From JANRKF01 sp964519595 (GTDB lineage: Bacteria; Pseudomonadota; Alphaproteobacteria; Rickettsiales; SXRF01), in the NCBI GenBank assembly GCA_964519595.1, contig CAZFJN010000002.1:25172-89171 (forward strand): DNA of 64,000 bases. The letters run 5' to 3'. Of this stretch, positions 1 to 8,324 are shown one piece after another (the stretch's first letter is position 1; the number at the start of each line of letters is the position of its first letter). Both the position numbers and the translations under genes were made by a program. The notes under the pieces were generated by a model. That model ran no database searches. It saw only the letters and a program-made list of their open reading frames with translations, and was not told the DNA's origin.

Positions 1-100
1 AAAATATTTATAATATGTTTCTGTATTCTGGTTTTTGGTTTCTGATTTCTGATTCCTGTTTCAATTGGTAATTGCTTATATAAGGTGATAAAACTTGCTT

Positions 101-1339
101 ATGAAGAGCTTATATTCAGCAAAAATACGTCCTGTAATTGGCGCAGCGACAATTCTTCTGGCGCTTTATACAGTGCTGATGTCTGGCGCGCATGATTTTT
201 CCGAGGAAAAAGCAGGCGCTATAATAGCTCGTATTAGCGATAATTTATCAACAAATTCATCACGCAGCGGCGCTGAATCAGGCCTTAAATATGGCGCAAT
301 TGAAATCAAAGGCATTGCTTATGACAAGTGGGCAAAAATTTCTGATCTGGCGCTTAGCTATTTTTACCATTTCCGGCAGGAAGGAACGCGCCTTGGAATT
401 TCAACGCACAGCGCTAATATGCTTCCTGATCATACAAATAGCGACAATGCTGCGCTGCAATTTCAGGAAGCTATTAATCTGATAATAAGCAGCGAATTAT
501 TCGCGGTTATAACGCCGGAAAAACCTGTTTTATACAATGTATCGTTTTTGCATAATGCACAAGGAAACGCGGTTGAATATGCAAAACATAATTTAGCAGC
601 AACTTCAGCGCTTAAAATTCTCAGGCTTAATCCAAAAAAAGAAGAAACGCTTGATTTATCGCATGGTGCGAAAGCTGAAATAATATTATCAAAATCGAAG
701 CGCAGCGCAAATGCACATCTTGTTGCAAATGCTGCTAAATTTTTATCAGGAGCAGATGTCTGGAGCATTAACTCAGGAGATTTGCGCTATGAAGGTAAGC
801 AAAAATCTGCTGATTCTTTTGAAAGCAACGGCACGGTTACTGTTGATAAGCTGACTTTCCAGAGCAGCAGCAACAGCGCAAATTTCTCAACATCGCCGCT
901 TACTGCCGTTGCGTCATGGATAATCAGGGAACAGCAAAATAGCAGCGGCGAAACAGACAATTTAAGAATAATTATTGACCATGGTTTAATTACCAACGGC
1001 AGCAGCAAAATTTCCATAAATGGCGAAATCGCAATAGCTGGCGACAATAAAACAGATGGCGAGATAATTGTCGAAATTACTGAGCCGGACATGTTACTGG
1101 AAAGCGACTGGATAATTCCGCAGCATAAGGATGAACTACGCAAGCTGCTTGATTCCATTGCCGGATTCTCAGTGCAAGGACATAAACAAGTTATAATTAC
1201 AATAAAGCCTGATAAAGATAGCTACTGGCAGATCGGCAAAATAGCATTGGCAAAATTACTTGAACAAAATATTGCAAACTTATTTATTTTTGGAGAAAAA
1301 GAACAAAATGCGCCAGAAGAAAAACAACAAAAAATCTAG
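101..1339 (+). CDS. Hypothetical envelope protein with N-terminal membrane anchor
   Basis: A 412-residue protein that I do not recognise. Residues about 10-30 are hydrophobic and look like an uncleaved signal or signal anchor. The rest is soluble, Ser/Asn-rich and without cysteine clusters, which fits a periplasmic or outer-envelope location. It recalls the AsmA/DUF2125 style of periplasmic beta-rich proteins, but no motif proves this. The ATG at 101 is 13 bases after AAGGTG at 82-87. An in-frame TTG at 95 sits at better Shine-Dalgarno spacing, so the start could be two codons earlier. The 3' end overlaps the start of pepF by 32 bases, which suggests translational coupling. Confidence 0.6.
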   Translation: MKSLYSAKIRPVIGAATILLALYTVLMSGAHDFSEEKAGAIIARISDNLSTNSSRSGAESGLKYGAIEIKGIAYDKWAKISDLALSYFYHFRQEGTRLGISTHSANMLPDHTNSDNAALQFQEAINLIISSELFAVITPEKPVLYNVSFLHNAQGNAVEYAKHNLAATSALKILRLNPKKEETLDLSHGAKAEIILSKSKRSANAHLVANAAKFLSGADVWSINSGDLRYEGKQKSADSFESNGTVTVDKLTFQSSSNSANFSTSPLTAVASWIIREQQNSSGETDNLRIIIDHGLITNGSSKISINGEIAIAGDNKTDGEIIVEITEPDMLLESDWIIPQHKDELRKLLDSIAGFSVQGHKQVIITIKPDKDSYWQIGKIALAKLLEQNIANLFIFGEKEQNAPEEKQQKI

Positions 1340-3368
1340 CTTCTCAAGAAACCTCTTGCCTGCGAAAAATTCTGCGAAAAATTCTGTGAGAAATTCTGTA
1401 AAGAATTCTGTAAAGAATTCTATAACAAAGCCTAAAAAGAAGCTTGTAAAGAAGCTTATAAAAAAGCCTTCGAAAGATTCTACAAAAAATAACGCAAAAA
1501 ATAACGCAAAGAATAATGCCAGAAACAATGCAAATAAATCAGCAAATAAATTATCAAATAAATTATCAAATAAATCAGCAGATAAATCAGTAATAAAAAC
1601 CAGCCTTCTTCCACAATGGAATCTTGCTGATTTTTACTCTGGAATTTCCGACAGCAAAATAAAAACTGATTTTGAGCTGGCAGAAAAAAACTGCGCTGAA
1701 TTTAAGAAAAAATACAGCAATAAAATAGCAACTATCAGCGCATTCGGCTCAGGAGCAGAGCTGCTTGCCACAGCAATTTGTGAATATGAGATAATTCAGG
1801 ACGCTCTTGGCAAAATAGCATCCTACGCCGGACTTTGTTTCGCAAAAAACATGCAGGATGCAGAAATCGCGCAGTTTTATCAAAATACTAACGAAAACAT
1901 CACGCGACTTTCATCAGAAATAATATTCTTTACGCTTGATATAAACAAAATAGAAGAAACAAAAATACAACGCCTTTTGCAGAATAATGAATTGCGTAAA
2001 TACGCACCGTGGCTGCGCGATGTTCGCTCTTTCAAACCTTATCAGCTTTCTGATGAAATAGAAAAATTACTGCTGGAAAAACATGTCGCCGGACGCGCTG
2101 CCTGGAACAGACTCTTTGATGAAACAATCGCCGCCTTGCGCTTTAATTATGAGGGAAAAGAGCTGAATGAACCGCAGATTTTTGAATATCTTTCCAGCAA
2201 GGACGAAAAAAAACGCCAAGGCGCAGCGCAAGTAATCGGCGAAATATTCAAAAAAAATGCTCCTCTTTTCACGCTGATAACAAACACTCTGGCCAAAGAT
2301 AAAGAAATAGAAGATAAATGGCGCGGTTTTAAACAGCCTATTTCTTCGCGCAATGTCAGTAACTATATTGAAGATGAAGTGGTCGAGGCGCTTATTGCCG
2401 CAGTTCGCAAATCATATCCTGATCTTTCACATCGTTATTATAAATTAAAGGCAAAATGGCTTGGCAAAAAACATCTCGAATTCTGGGATCGTAATGCACC
2501 ACTTCCTTCTGACGATGACAAGAAATATCAATGGAATGAAGCAAAAGAGCTTGTTCTTGGCGCTTATGGAGATTTCTCAAAAACTCTGGCCGGACATGGA
2601 AAAATATTTTTTGACAGACAATGGATAGATGCAGCGGTAACGCCAGGGAAAACACCAGGGGCTTTTGCACATCCTTGTGTTCCAAGCATTCATCCTTATT
2701 TGCTGGTGAATTTCATGGGAAAATCACGCGATGTCATGACTCTGGCGCATGAACTTGGACACGGTGTTCATCAGGTTCTTGCCGCGAAACAGGGAGCTTT
2801 AATGTGTGATACGCCGCTTACTCTGGCGGAGACTGCTTCAGTATTCGGCGAACAGCTGACTTTTCAGGCAATGTTGCGGCAGGAAAAAGATTCAAAACGC
2901 AAAGCGCGGCTGATTGCCGCTAAGGTTGAAGATATGCTCAACACAGTAGTGCGGCAGATTGCTTTCTGTGAATTCGAGCGCCGCCTTCACAGCGCACGCC
3001 GAAACGGCGAGCTTACTACTGGACAAATTGGCGCGATATGGCTTGCAGTTCAAAAAGAAAGCCTAGGATCTGCGGTTAATCTCGGCGGAGATTATGAATA
3101 TTTCTGGAGCTATATTCCGCATTTCATTCATTCGCCTTTTTATGTTTACGCTTACGCTTTCGGCGATTGCTTAGTTAATTCTCTTTATGCAACTTATAAA
3201 AGCGGCAAGGTGGCTGATTTTGAGCAAAAATACATAAACATGCTCGAAGCTGGCGGAACATTGCTTCATAAGGAATTATTAGCGCCATTTGGCCTTGATG
3301 CCAGCAAGCCTTCATTCTGGCAGCAAGGACTTGATGTTATATCCGGAATGATCGACAGCCTGGAATAA
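1308..3368 (+). CDS. pepF: Oligoendopeptidase F, M3 family zinc metallopeptidase
   Basis: A cytoplasmic peptidase that cleaves short oligopeptides. The M3 zinc motif HELGH lies at about residues 481-485 and the distal zinc-site and substrate regions follow (TLAETASVFGEQ, then GDYEYFWSYIPHFIHSPFY). The catalytic part has normal family length. The odd part is the first roughly 98 residues, a Lys/Asn/Ser-rich stretch built from DNA repeats (AATTCTGTAAAG-like units at 1367-1425 and AATAACGCAAAA-like units at 1488-1530) that normal PepF lacks. The start at ATG 1308 follows GGAGA at 1292-1296; an in-frame TTG at 1260 would add 16 residues but lies well inside the preceding gene. Confidence 0.9.
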   Translation: MRQKKNNKKSSFSRNLLPAKNSAKNSVRNSVKNSVKNSITKPKKKLVKKLIKKPSKDSTKNNAKNNAKNNARNNANKSANKLSNKLSNKSADKSVIKTSLLPQWNLADFYSGISDSKIKTDFELAEKNCAEFKKKYSNKIATISAFGSGAELLATAICEYEIIQDALGKIASYAGLCFAKNMQDAEIAQFYQNTNENITRLSSEIIFFTLDINKIEETKIQRLLQNNELRKYAPWLRDVRSFKPYQLSDEIEKLLLEKHVAGRAAWNRLFDETIAALRFNYEGKELNEPQIFEYLSSKDEKKRQGAAQVIGEIFKKNAPLFTLITNTLAKDKEIEDKWRGFKQPISSRNVSNYIEDEVVEALIAAVRKSYPDLSHRYYKLKAKWLGKKHLEFWDRNAPLPSDDDKKYQWNEAKELVLGAYGDFSKTLAGHGKIFFDRQWIDAAVTPGKTPGAFAHPCVPSIHPYLLVNFMGKSRDVMTLAHELGHGVHQVLAAKQGALMCDTPLTLAETASVFGEQLTFQAMLRQEKDSKRKARLIAAKVEDMLNTVVRQIAFCEFERRLHSARRNGELTTGQIGAIWLAVQKESLGSAVNLGGDYEYFWSYIPHFIHSPFYVYAYAFGDCLVNSLYATYKSGKVADFEQKYINMLEAGGTLLHKELLAPFGLDASKPSFWQQGLDVISGMIDSLE

Positions 3369-3374
3369 ATGCTC

Positions 3375-3896
3375 TTATTTCTTGCCGCCTTTATCGTCAT
3401 CAACTCCGGCGAACATGGTTGAAAACGGATTAAACATATTCATGGTTTTTTCGAAGAAAGCGGCATTCTGCTTGGCCATTTCCTCAAACTGACCGCCTAC
3501 CGCGCCAAGGCCAAAAGGCGACTGAATTCCGCCGACCGCCTTTTCAAACATATTTTTGAGACGATCCTGATTAGCAGAAAAGCTTTTCATGCTCGCTTCC
3601 AGATAATTATTCAATACATCATGCATTCCTGTATCGTAAAACTGAATGACATTGCGTAAAAAATCAGCAGGCAACATGGTAAAACCCTTAGTTTCCTGCT
3701 CAAAAATAATCTGCGCCAGAACCTGCCGCGTCAGATCATGTCCGGTTTTTGCATCAACAACCACAAAATCCTTGCCCTGCTTGACCATCTTGCATAAATC
3801 ATCAAGCGTAATATAAGTGCTGCTTTCAGTATCATATAAGCGGCGGTTAGCATATTTCTTTATAACTACCGGCTTCTTGTTATTAGAAGTTGACAT
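3375..3896 (-). CDS. phaR: Polyhydroxyalkanoate synthesis repressor PhaR
   Basis: A 173-residue DNA- and PHB-binding repressor. The N-terminal PHB/PHA accumulation regulator domain is clear (KKYANRRLYDTESSTYITL, then DLCKMVKQGKDFVVVDAKTG), followed by the second conserved block around DLTRQVLAQIIFEQE. The C-terminus is amphipathic and phasin-like. In characterised relatives PhaR represses phasin and its own gene and is released when it binds nascent PHB granules. Here it is divergent from the small gene plus phaC, so the 128-bp region 3897-4024 is the probable shared operator region. The identification is secure; its target genes here are inferred. Confidence 0.94.
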   Translation of the reverse strand: MSTSNNKKPVVIKKYANRRLYDTESSTYITLDDLCKMVKQGKDFVVVDAKTGHDLTRQVLAQIIFEQETKGFTMLPADFLRNVIQFYDTGMHDVLNNYLEASMKSFSANQDRLKNMFEKAVGGIQSPFGLGAVGGQFEEMAKQNAAFFEKTMNMFNPFSTMFAGVDDDKGGKK

Positions 3897-4024
3897 AAAA
3901 AAACCATTGATAATAAATGTGTAGTCAGGGATCAGGGATCAGAAGCCAGATTCCAGCAACCAGATAACACTATACCACAAATTCAAACCAAATGATAGAT
4001 AATGATATATAGTTGACAGAAAAA

Positions 4025-4363
4025 ATGAAGCAAACATCATATCAACAATTAGCTAAGGAATTCATTGGATTGTGGCAAAAGCAGATTGCCACTACTATTA
4101 GTGACAAAGAATTTATTCAGGCTATGCTTGATATGGTAGAATCAATGAAAATGCCAAATGCCACAAAAAACACCACTGCCGCTTTTGCCGATGAATCTGG
4201 CGATGACTCTTCTGACCACGCTCAGCTGGCCTATCGCCTTGCAATGTGCGAACGCCGGATTGCTGCCCTTGAAAAAAGATATGGTGAGAAAAGATCTGGT
4301 GGAAAAACTGCCGCAAAAAAAACTATCCGCAGCAATTCACGCAGAAACAAAGCAAAGAATTAG
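4025..4363 (+). CDS. Small PhaC-associated protein, possible synthase partner or phasin-like
   Basis: A 112-residue protein encoded just before and overlapping phaC. It is helical with a central segment (AQLAYRLAMCERRIAALEKRY) that looks like a short coiled coil, and a basic, Lys/Arg-rich tail. The length and arrangement recall small partners of short PHA synthases (PhaE or PhaR subunits of class III/IV enzymes, or phasins), but I cannot see a family signature. The start is uncertain: ATG 4025 or TTG 4013, neither with a clear ribosome-binding site. The next gene begins inside its 3' end, so the two are probably translated together. Confidence 0.6.
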   Translation: MKQTSYQQLAKEFIGLWQKQIATTISDKEFIQAMLDMVESMKMPNATKNTTAAFADESGDDSSDHAQLAYRLAMCERRIAALEKRYGEKRSGGKTAAKKTIRSNSRRNKAKN

Positions 4364-5417
4364 CGAGCTACTGCTTGCCATTTTACGCTTCAACAACTCT
4401 TCTTATAAACGAGATGTAAAAGAGCCGCCCTGCATCTGGCAATTAGGAAATGCAAGGTTGCTTGATTACAGCGTTCAACAAAATTACAATCATAGCAATA
4501 ATGATGATCATGATAATGATAATTATTATGATCATTATCATGATTGTGATAATTCCGCGCCGCTCATTCTCTTTGTTCCTTCTCTTATCAATCGCTATTA
4601 TATATTAGATCTGGAAAAAGAACGCAGTATGCTGCGCTTTCTGGCAACTCAGTCAATAGATACTATGGTGCTTGACTGGAGAGAGCCTGGTAAAATGGAA
4701 GAGGATTTTTCTGTTGCTGATTATGTAACGGAAATATTGCTTCCGGCGATTGATTTTCTGCACAAAACTTCCGGTAAAAAAATCATTCTGGCTGGCTACT
4801 GCATGGGCGGAGTATTAGCCGCCGCCGCCGCGCAGCTTTGTCCTAAAAAGATCGAAAAACTGGCCTTGTTCGCAACGCCGTGGAATTTTCACTGTCGGGA
4901 ATTTTCAAGCTTCATCCTTGATAAAAAATATCAGCAATCTGTTTCCTCTCTTATTCTGAAGCAGCAATCGCTTCCGGCGGAAATAATTCAGTCGCTGTTT
5001 TATTTTACTGATCCTTTTTTATTTGAAGAAAAATTCCGGCGTTTTATTGAAATGGATTGTGAATCACGCGCCGCAAAAGATTTCATTGCTCTGGAACACT
5101 GGGTTAATGACGGCGTGGCAATGACCGCAAATGTAGCGCATGATTGCTTAATTGACTGGACACAGCAGAATATTCTCTCGCTCGGAAAATGGCAAATTGG
5201 CAAGGTAAAAATAAATCCACAGAAAATCAAACAACCAACCTTTATCGCAATACCAAAAAATGATCACATCGTTCCGTATGATTGCGCCATAGCTCTGGCG
5301 GAAGAAATAAAAAATTCATATGTGATAAATCCCTCTTCGGGACATGTCGGAATGATTGTCGGAAGCCGCGCCAGAAGCGAATGCTGGAATCCACTGGTTG
5401 AGTGGATAAAAAAATAG
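4281..5417 (+). CDS. phaC: Short PHA synthase (poly-3-hydroxybutyrate polymerase), alpha/beta hydrolase fold
   Basis: It polymerises 3-hydroxyacyl-CoA on the PHB granule surface. The lipase-box-like GYCMGG carries the catalytic Cys at about residue 174; Asp328 (PKNDHIVPYD) and His355 (SSGHVGM) complete the triad. The Cys in place of a lipase Ser marks a PHA synthase. At about 378 residues it is far shorter than class I PhaC (near 590) and closer to class III size. Residues about 68-92 are an Asn/Asp/His/Tyr low-complexity insert (nt 4486-4552). The start at ATG 4281 gives an 83-base overlap with the preceding gene; the frame stays open upstream to 4158, so the true start could be earlier. The divergent phaR and downstream phaA/phaB support the role. 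Confidence 0.85.
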   Translation: MVRKDLVEKLPQKKLSAAIHAETKQRISELLLAILRFNNSSYKRDVKEPPCIWQLGNARLLDYSVQQNYNHSNNDDHDNDNYYDHYHDCDNSAPLILFVPSLINRYYILDLEKERSMLRFLATQSIDTMVLDWREPGKMEEDFSVADYVTEILLPAIDFLHKTSGKKIILAGYCMGGVLAAAAAQLCPKKIEKLALFATPWNFHCREFSSFILDKKYQQSVSSLILKQQSLPAEIIQSLFYFTDPFLFEEKFRRFIEMDCESRAAKDFIALEHWVNDGVAMTANVAHDCLIDWTQQNILSLGKWQIGKVKINPQKIKQPTFIAIPKNDHIVPYDCAIALAEEIKNSYVINPSSGHVGMIVGSRARSECWNPLVEWIKK

Positions 5418-5766
5418 CGCGGCGTTAAAAATATACGCTGCAATGCAGCAAAAATGCACAATAGCTCTGGACATTTTCATTCTCTGTACATATGTAGCAG
5501 ACAGTTAGTTAGTTGGCAGTAGGCAGTTAGTTAGTTGGCAGTTGGCAGTTAGTTAGTTGGCAGTTGGCAGTTGGCAGTAAAGATTTTTTGAAAATCAATC
5601 AGGAGAATAAAATGACCACANNNNNNNNNNNNNNNNNNNNNNNNNNNNNNNNNNNNNNNNNNNNNNNNNNNNNNNNNNNNNNNNNNNNNNNNNNNNNNNN
5701 NNNNNNNNNNNNNNNNNNNNGGCAGTTGGCAGTAAAGATTTTTTGAAAATCAATCAGGAGAATAAA
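5418..5766 (+). repeat. Intergenic region with GTTGGCAGTTAGTTA-type tandem repeats and an assembly gap
   Basis: The region between phaC and phaA has no gene. From about 5497 to 5580 it consists of irregular tandem copies of GTTAGTTA and GTTGGCA units. An N-run at 5621-5720 follows. The ribosome-binding site and start codon of phaA appear twice, once on each side of the N-run, because of the duplicated contig ends. No promoter could be assigned with confidence. Confidence 0.75.
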
Positions 5767-5775
5767 ATGACCACA
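5566..5775. other. Assembly gap of 100 N flanked by an exact 55-nt duplication
   Basis: Bases 5566-5620 are identical to 5721-5775, and 5621-5720 are 100 Ns. This fits two contig ends that overlap by an assembler k-mer of 55 and were scaffolded with a fixed-size gap, not a real duplication of the phaA start. The true sequence is probably a single copy, or a slightly different number of the adjacent GTTGGCA repeats. Confidence 0.88.
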
Positions 5776-6948
5776 GATAATGACATCGTAATTGTCGGCG
5801 CAGCGCGGACGCCGGTTGGCAGTTTCAACGGAGTATTGTCGGCTCTTTCCGCGCATAAGCTCGGAGAAATTGCCATAAAATCTTTGCTGGAGAGAACTAA
5901 AGTTTCCGGCGGCGAAGTATCAGAGGTTATTTTAGGGCAGATTCTTACCGCGCATTGTGGTCCTAATCCGGCGCGGCAGGCTTCTCTTAACGCCGGAATT
6001 CCAAAAGAAGTGCCAGCCTGGGGACTTAATCAGCTCTGCGGTTCCGGACTACGCGCAGTATGTCAGGGCTTTGACGCGATCCGCGCCGGCAGCTCAAAAA
6101 TCGTAATTGCCGGCGGTCAGGAAAGCATGTCGCAAGCGCCACATGCAATTCCTCTGCGCGGCGGCGTTAAAATGGGCGCGGCAACAATGGTTGATACTAT
6201 GCTCTATGACGCGCTGATTGATCCTTTTCACAATGTCCATATGGGCGTAACGGCGGAGAATATCGCCAAGCAATTTGGCATAACTCGCGCTGAACAAGAT
6301 GAATTCGCACTTGCCTCACAACAAAAAGCCGCGGCAGCAATAAAAGCCGGAAAATTTAAAGATGAAATAACTCCGGTAGTGATTTCCGGCCGTAAAGGTG
6401 ATCTGACTATTGATACGGACGAACATCCGAAGCCGGATACTACCATGGAAACATTAAGCAAGCTCAAACCGGCTTTTGATAAAGAAGGAACAGTTACCGC
6501 CGGAAATGCCAGCGGAATAAATGACGGCGCAGCGGTGGTAATGTTAATGACGCGCGCGGACGCAGATAAGCGCGGTTTAAAGCCGTTGGCGACAATTAAA
6601 AGCTGGGCTCATGCCGGAGTAGATCCTAAAATCATGGGAACAGGGCCAATTCCGGCCAGCAAACTGGCTTTGGAACGCGCCGGCTGGACGGTTGCTGATT
6701 TAGACCTTATCGAAGCCAATGAAGCTTTTGCCGCGCAGGCGATTTCGGTGAATCGCGAAATGGGCTGGGATTTAGCGAAAGTCAATGTCAATGGCGGTGC
6801 GATTGCGCTGGGACATCCGGTCGGCGCAAGCGGCGCAAGGCTGCTTACCGGCTTGCTGTATGAAATGAATCGTCGCAACGCAAAAAAAGCTCTCGCCACT
6901 TTATGCATCGGCGGCGGAATGGGCGTTGCTGTTTGTGTTGAGGGGTGA
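5767..6948 (+). CDS. phaA: Acetyl-CoA C-acetyltransferase (beta-ketothiolase)
   Basis: It condenses two acetyl-CoA to acetoacetyl-CoA, the first step of PHB synthesis. The protein has 393 residues, the usual thiolase length. The nucleophile is Cys91 in NQLCGSGLRA, His350 lies in NGGAIALGHPVGASG, and Cys380 in the terminal CIGGGMG; these match the triad of Zoogloea thiolase. The ATG at 5767 follows CAGGAG at 5755-5760. A TTG at 5743 upstream would include the ribosome-binding site and is not preferred. It lies between phaC and phaB; the usual direct phaA-phaB junction is interrupted by the cassette at 6952-7387. Confidence 0.95.
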   Translation: MTTDNDIVIVGAARTPVGSFNGVLSALSAHKLGEIAIKSLLERTKVSGGEVSEVILGQILTAHCGPNPARQASLNAGIPKEVPAWGLNQLCGSGLRAVCQGFDAIRAGSSKIVIAGGQESMSQAPHAIPLRGGVKMGAATMVDTMLYDALIDPFHNVHMGVTAENIAKQFGITRAEQDEFALASQQKAAAAIKAGKFKDEITPVVISGRKGDLTIDTDEHPKPDTTMETLSKLKPAFDKEGTVTAGNASGINDGAAVVMLMTRADADKRGLKPLATIKSWAHAGVDPKIMGTGPIPASKLALERAGWTVADLDLIEANEAFAAQAISVNREMGWDLAKVNVNGGAIALGHPVGASGARLLTGLLYEMNRRNAKKALATLCIGGGMGVAVCVEG

Positions 6949-6951
6949 AGA

Positions 6952-7387
6952 GGTTGAAGGTTTAAAGTTGAAGGTTGCAGTTATGGATGTAACGACAAAA
7001 AGTTTCAGGCAGCTAAGGGTTTGGCAGCTATCTTTAGATTTTGTTGATGCTGTTTATTCTGCTACTGAAGCTTTCCCAAAACATCAACAATATAGCCTCG
7101 TTCAGCAGTTGCAGCGTTCTGCAGTATCTGTTCCTTCAAATATAGCAGAAGGAAGTAGTAGGGCGGGAAAGGCAGAATTTGCACAATTTCTCTACATAGC
7201 AAAAGGATCGCTTGCGGAAGTTGAAACCCAATTGCTTATTTCTTATAGGCGAAAATATATAGAAAAACCTGTGTTTGATGATCTTGTTACACAAATTATT
7301 ACGATAGAAAGAATGTTGGTAAAGTTAATTAAATCAATTAAAAATTGATTGCTTAACCACTAAACCTTAAACCTTAAACTTTCAACC
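6952..7387 (+). mobile_element. IVS-like cassette: four-helix-bundle gene bounded by imperfect inverted repeats
   Basis: A 25-base arm at 6952-6976 pairs imperfectly (about 22 of 25) with the arm at 7362-7387, and the two enclose one complete four-helix-bundle gene. The arrangement copies the intervening sequences found inside some bacterial 23S rRNA genes, where an S23-type ORF sits on a stem. Here it lies between phaA and phaB. The arms are purine-rich on one strand and made of short GGTTTAAGGTTGAA-type repeats, so part of the complementarity could come from low-complexity sequence. There is no transposase or visible target duplication. Confidence 0.55.
6983..7348 (+). CDS. Four-helix-bundle protein (S23 / 23S rRNA intervening-sequence family)
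   Basis: A 121-residue protein of the S23/IVP family. The signature is clear: FRQLRVWQLSLDFVDAVY at the N-terminus, then RSAVSVPSNIAEGSSR and FLYIAKGSLAEVETQL. Members form homopentameric four-helix bundles and are encoded by rRNA intervening sequences or as free genes; the biochemical role is not established. ATG 6983 was chosen because conserved sequence begins there, although the frame opens at 6926 inside phaA. It sits alone in an inverted-repeat-bounded cassette between phaA and phaB. Confidence 0.88.
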   Translation: MDVTTKSFRQLRVWQLSLDFVDAVYSATEAFPKHQQYSLVQQLQRSAVSVPSNIAEGSSRAGKAEFAQFLYIAKGSLAEVETQLLISYRRKYIEKPVFDDLVTQIITIERMLVKLIKSIKN

Positions 7388-7400
7388 TTAAACCATAAAT

Positions 7401-8138
7401 ATGAATATGAAAAACCAAAGAACAGCCCTAGTAACCGGAGGAACAAGAGGAATTGGCGCGGCGATCAGTCTGGCGCTTAAAAATTCTGGATATAAAGTTG
7501 CGGCTAATTTCGTTCATAATGACGAAGCCGCGCAGCTATTTCAGAAAGAAAGCGGTATTCCGGTTTTTAAATTTGATATCGCAAATTATGAAGCCTCTTT
7601 AGCTGGAGTAAAAGAAGTTGAAGCCGCTTTGCAAGCTCCGCTTGATGTTTTAGTGAATAATGCCGGAATAACCAAAGATTCGGCAATGCACAAAATGTCT
7701 GTGGAAAGCTGGCTGGCGGTTATTGAGACTAACCTTAATTCCTGTTTTTATATGTCGCGGGCAGTTATCGAAGGAATGCGCGAGCGTAAATTTGGCCGGA
7801 TTATCAATATCAGCTCAATGAACGGACAGCTCGGCCAATTTGGACAAACCAACTATTCAGCCGCCAAAGCGGGAATTTTTGGCCTTACTAAATCATTAGC
7901 GCGTGAATCAGCCGGGCGCGGAGTTACCGTCAATGCCGTAGCGCCTGGCTATATAGAAACTGACATGACCAGAAGCGTAAAGCCGGAAGTTCTGGAAAAA
8001 ATAATCGCCGCAATTCCAGTTGGCCGCATGGGAAAACCGGAAGAAATAGCGCGAGCTGTCTTGTTCCTTGCCGCTGATGATGCCGCCTTCATAACCGGAG
8101 AAACATTGTCAGTAAACGGCGGTCAATATATGGAATAG
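7401..8138 (+). CDS. phaB: Acetoacetyl-CoA reductase (NADPH), SDR family
   Basis: It reduces acetoacetyl-CoA to (R)-3-hydroxybutyryl-CoA, the PhaC substrate. The 245-residue short-chain dehydrogenase has the nucleotide-binding motif TGGTRGIG near residue 12, NNAG near 86, the catalytic Ser in INISSMNG, and Tyr152/Lys156 in the YxxxK motif, then the APGYIETDMT segment. The INISSMNGQLGQFGQTNYSAA pattern distinguishes PhaB from FabG-type reductases. The ATG at 7401 is followed by another at 7407, either of which may be used. It closes the PHB cluster. Confidence 0.92.
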   Translation: MNMKNQRTALVTGGTRGIGAAISLALKNSGYKVAANFVHNDEAAQLFQKESGIPVFKFDIANYEASLAGVKEVEAALQAPLDVLVNNAGITKDSAMHKMSVESWLAVIETNLNSCFYMSRAVIEGMRERKFGRIINISSMNGQLGQFGQTNYSAAKAGIFGLTKSLARESAGRGVTVNAVAPGYIETDMTRSVKPEVLEKIIAAIPVGRMGKPEEIARAVLFLAADDAAFITGETLSVNGGQYME

Positions 8139-8159
8139 AAATTCTATCACGTAGCTTTA

Positions 8160-8274
8160 TACCAATTCTACTTCTATGAAGTAGAATTGGTATGGAAACC
8201 GTGTGCCGAAAGCACCGGTTTCCCGCCGCGTAGCGGGCGAGACTCGCAATCTATTGCTACGCAATAGATTGCGA
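8160..8274. repeat. Cluster of four consecutive perfect hairpins
   Basis: Four inverted repeats lie back to back: 8160-8192 (15-bp stem, 3-nt loop), 8194-8223 (stem GGAAACCG with CGGTTTCC), 8222-8237 (CCCGC with GCGGG) and 8244-8274 (14-bp stem, loop TAC). None is followed by a U-run in either direction, so this is not a simple intrinsic terminator. It resembles REP/BIME-type extragenic palindromes or a structured 3' UTR of phaB. Confidence 0.7.
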
Positions 8275-8324
8275 AACAGTATTAGAATATGGTATGATTC
8301 AACCATATAATAATGGTAATTGTC

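Noticed and set aside
1280..1528. Reverse-strand ORF of 82 codons within pepF
   Set aside because: It is the complement of the Lys/Asn repeat and reads as Phe-rich low-complexity.
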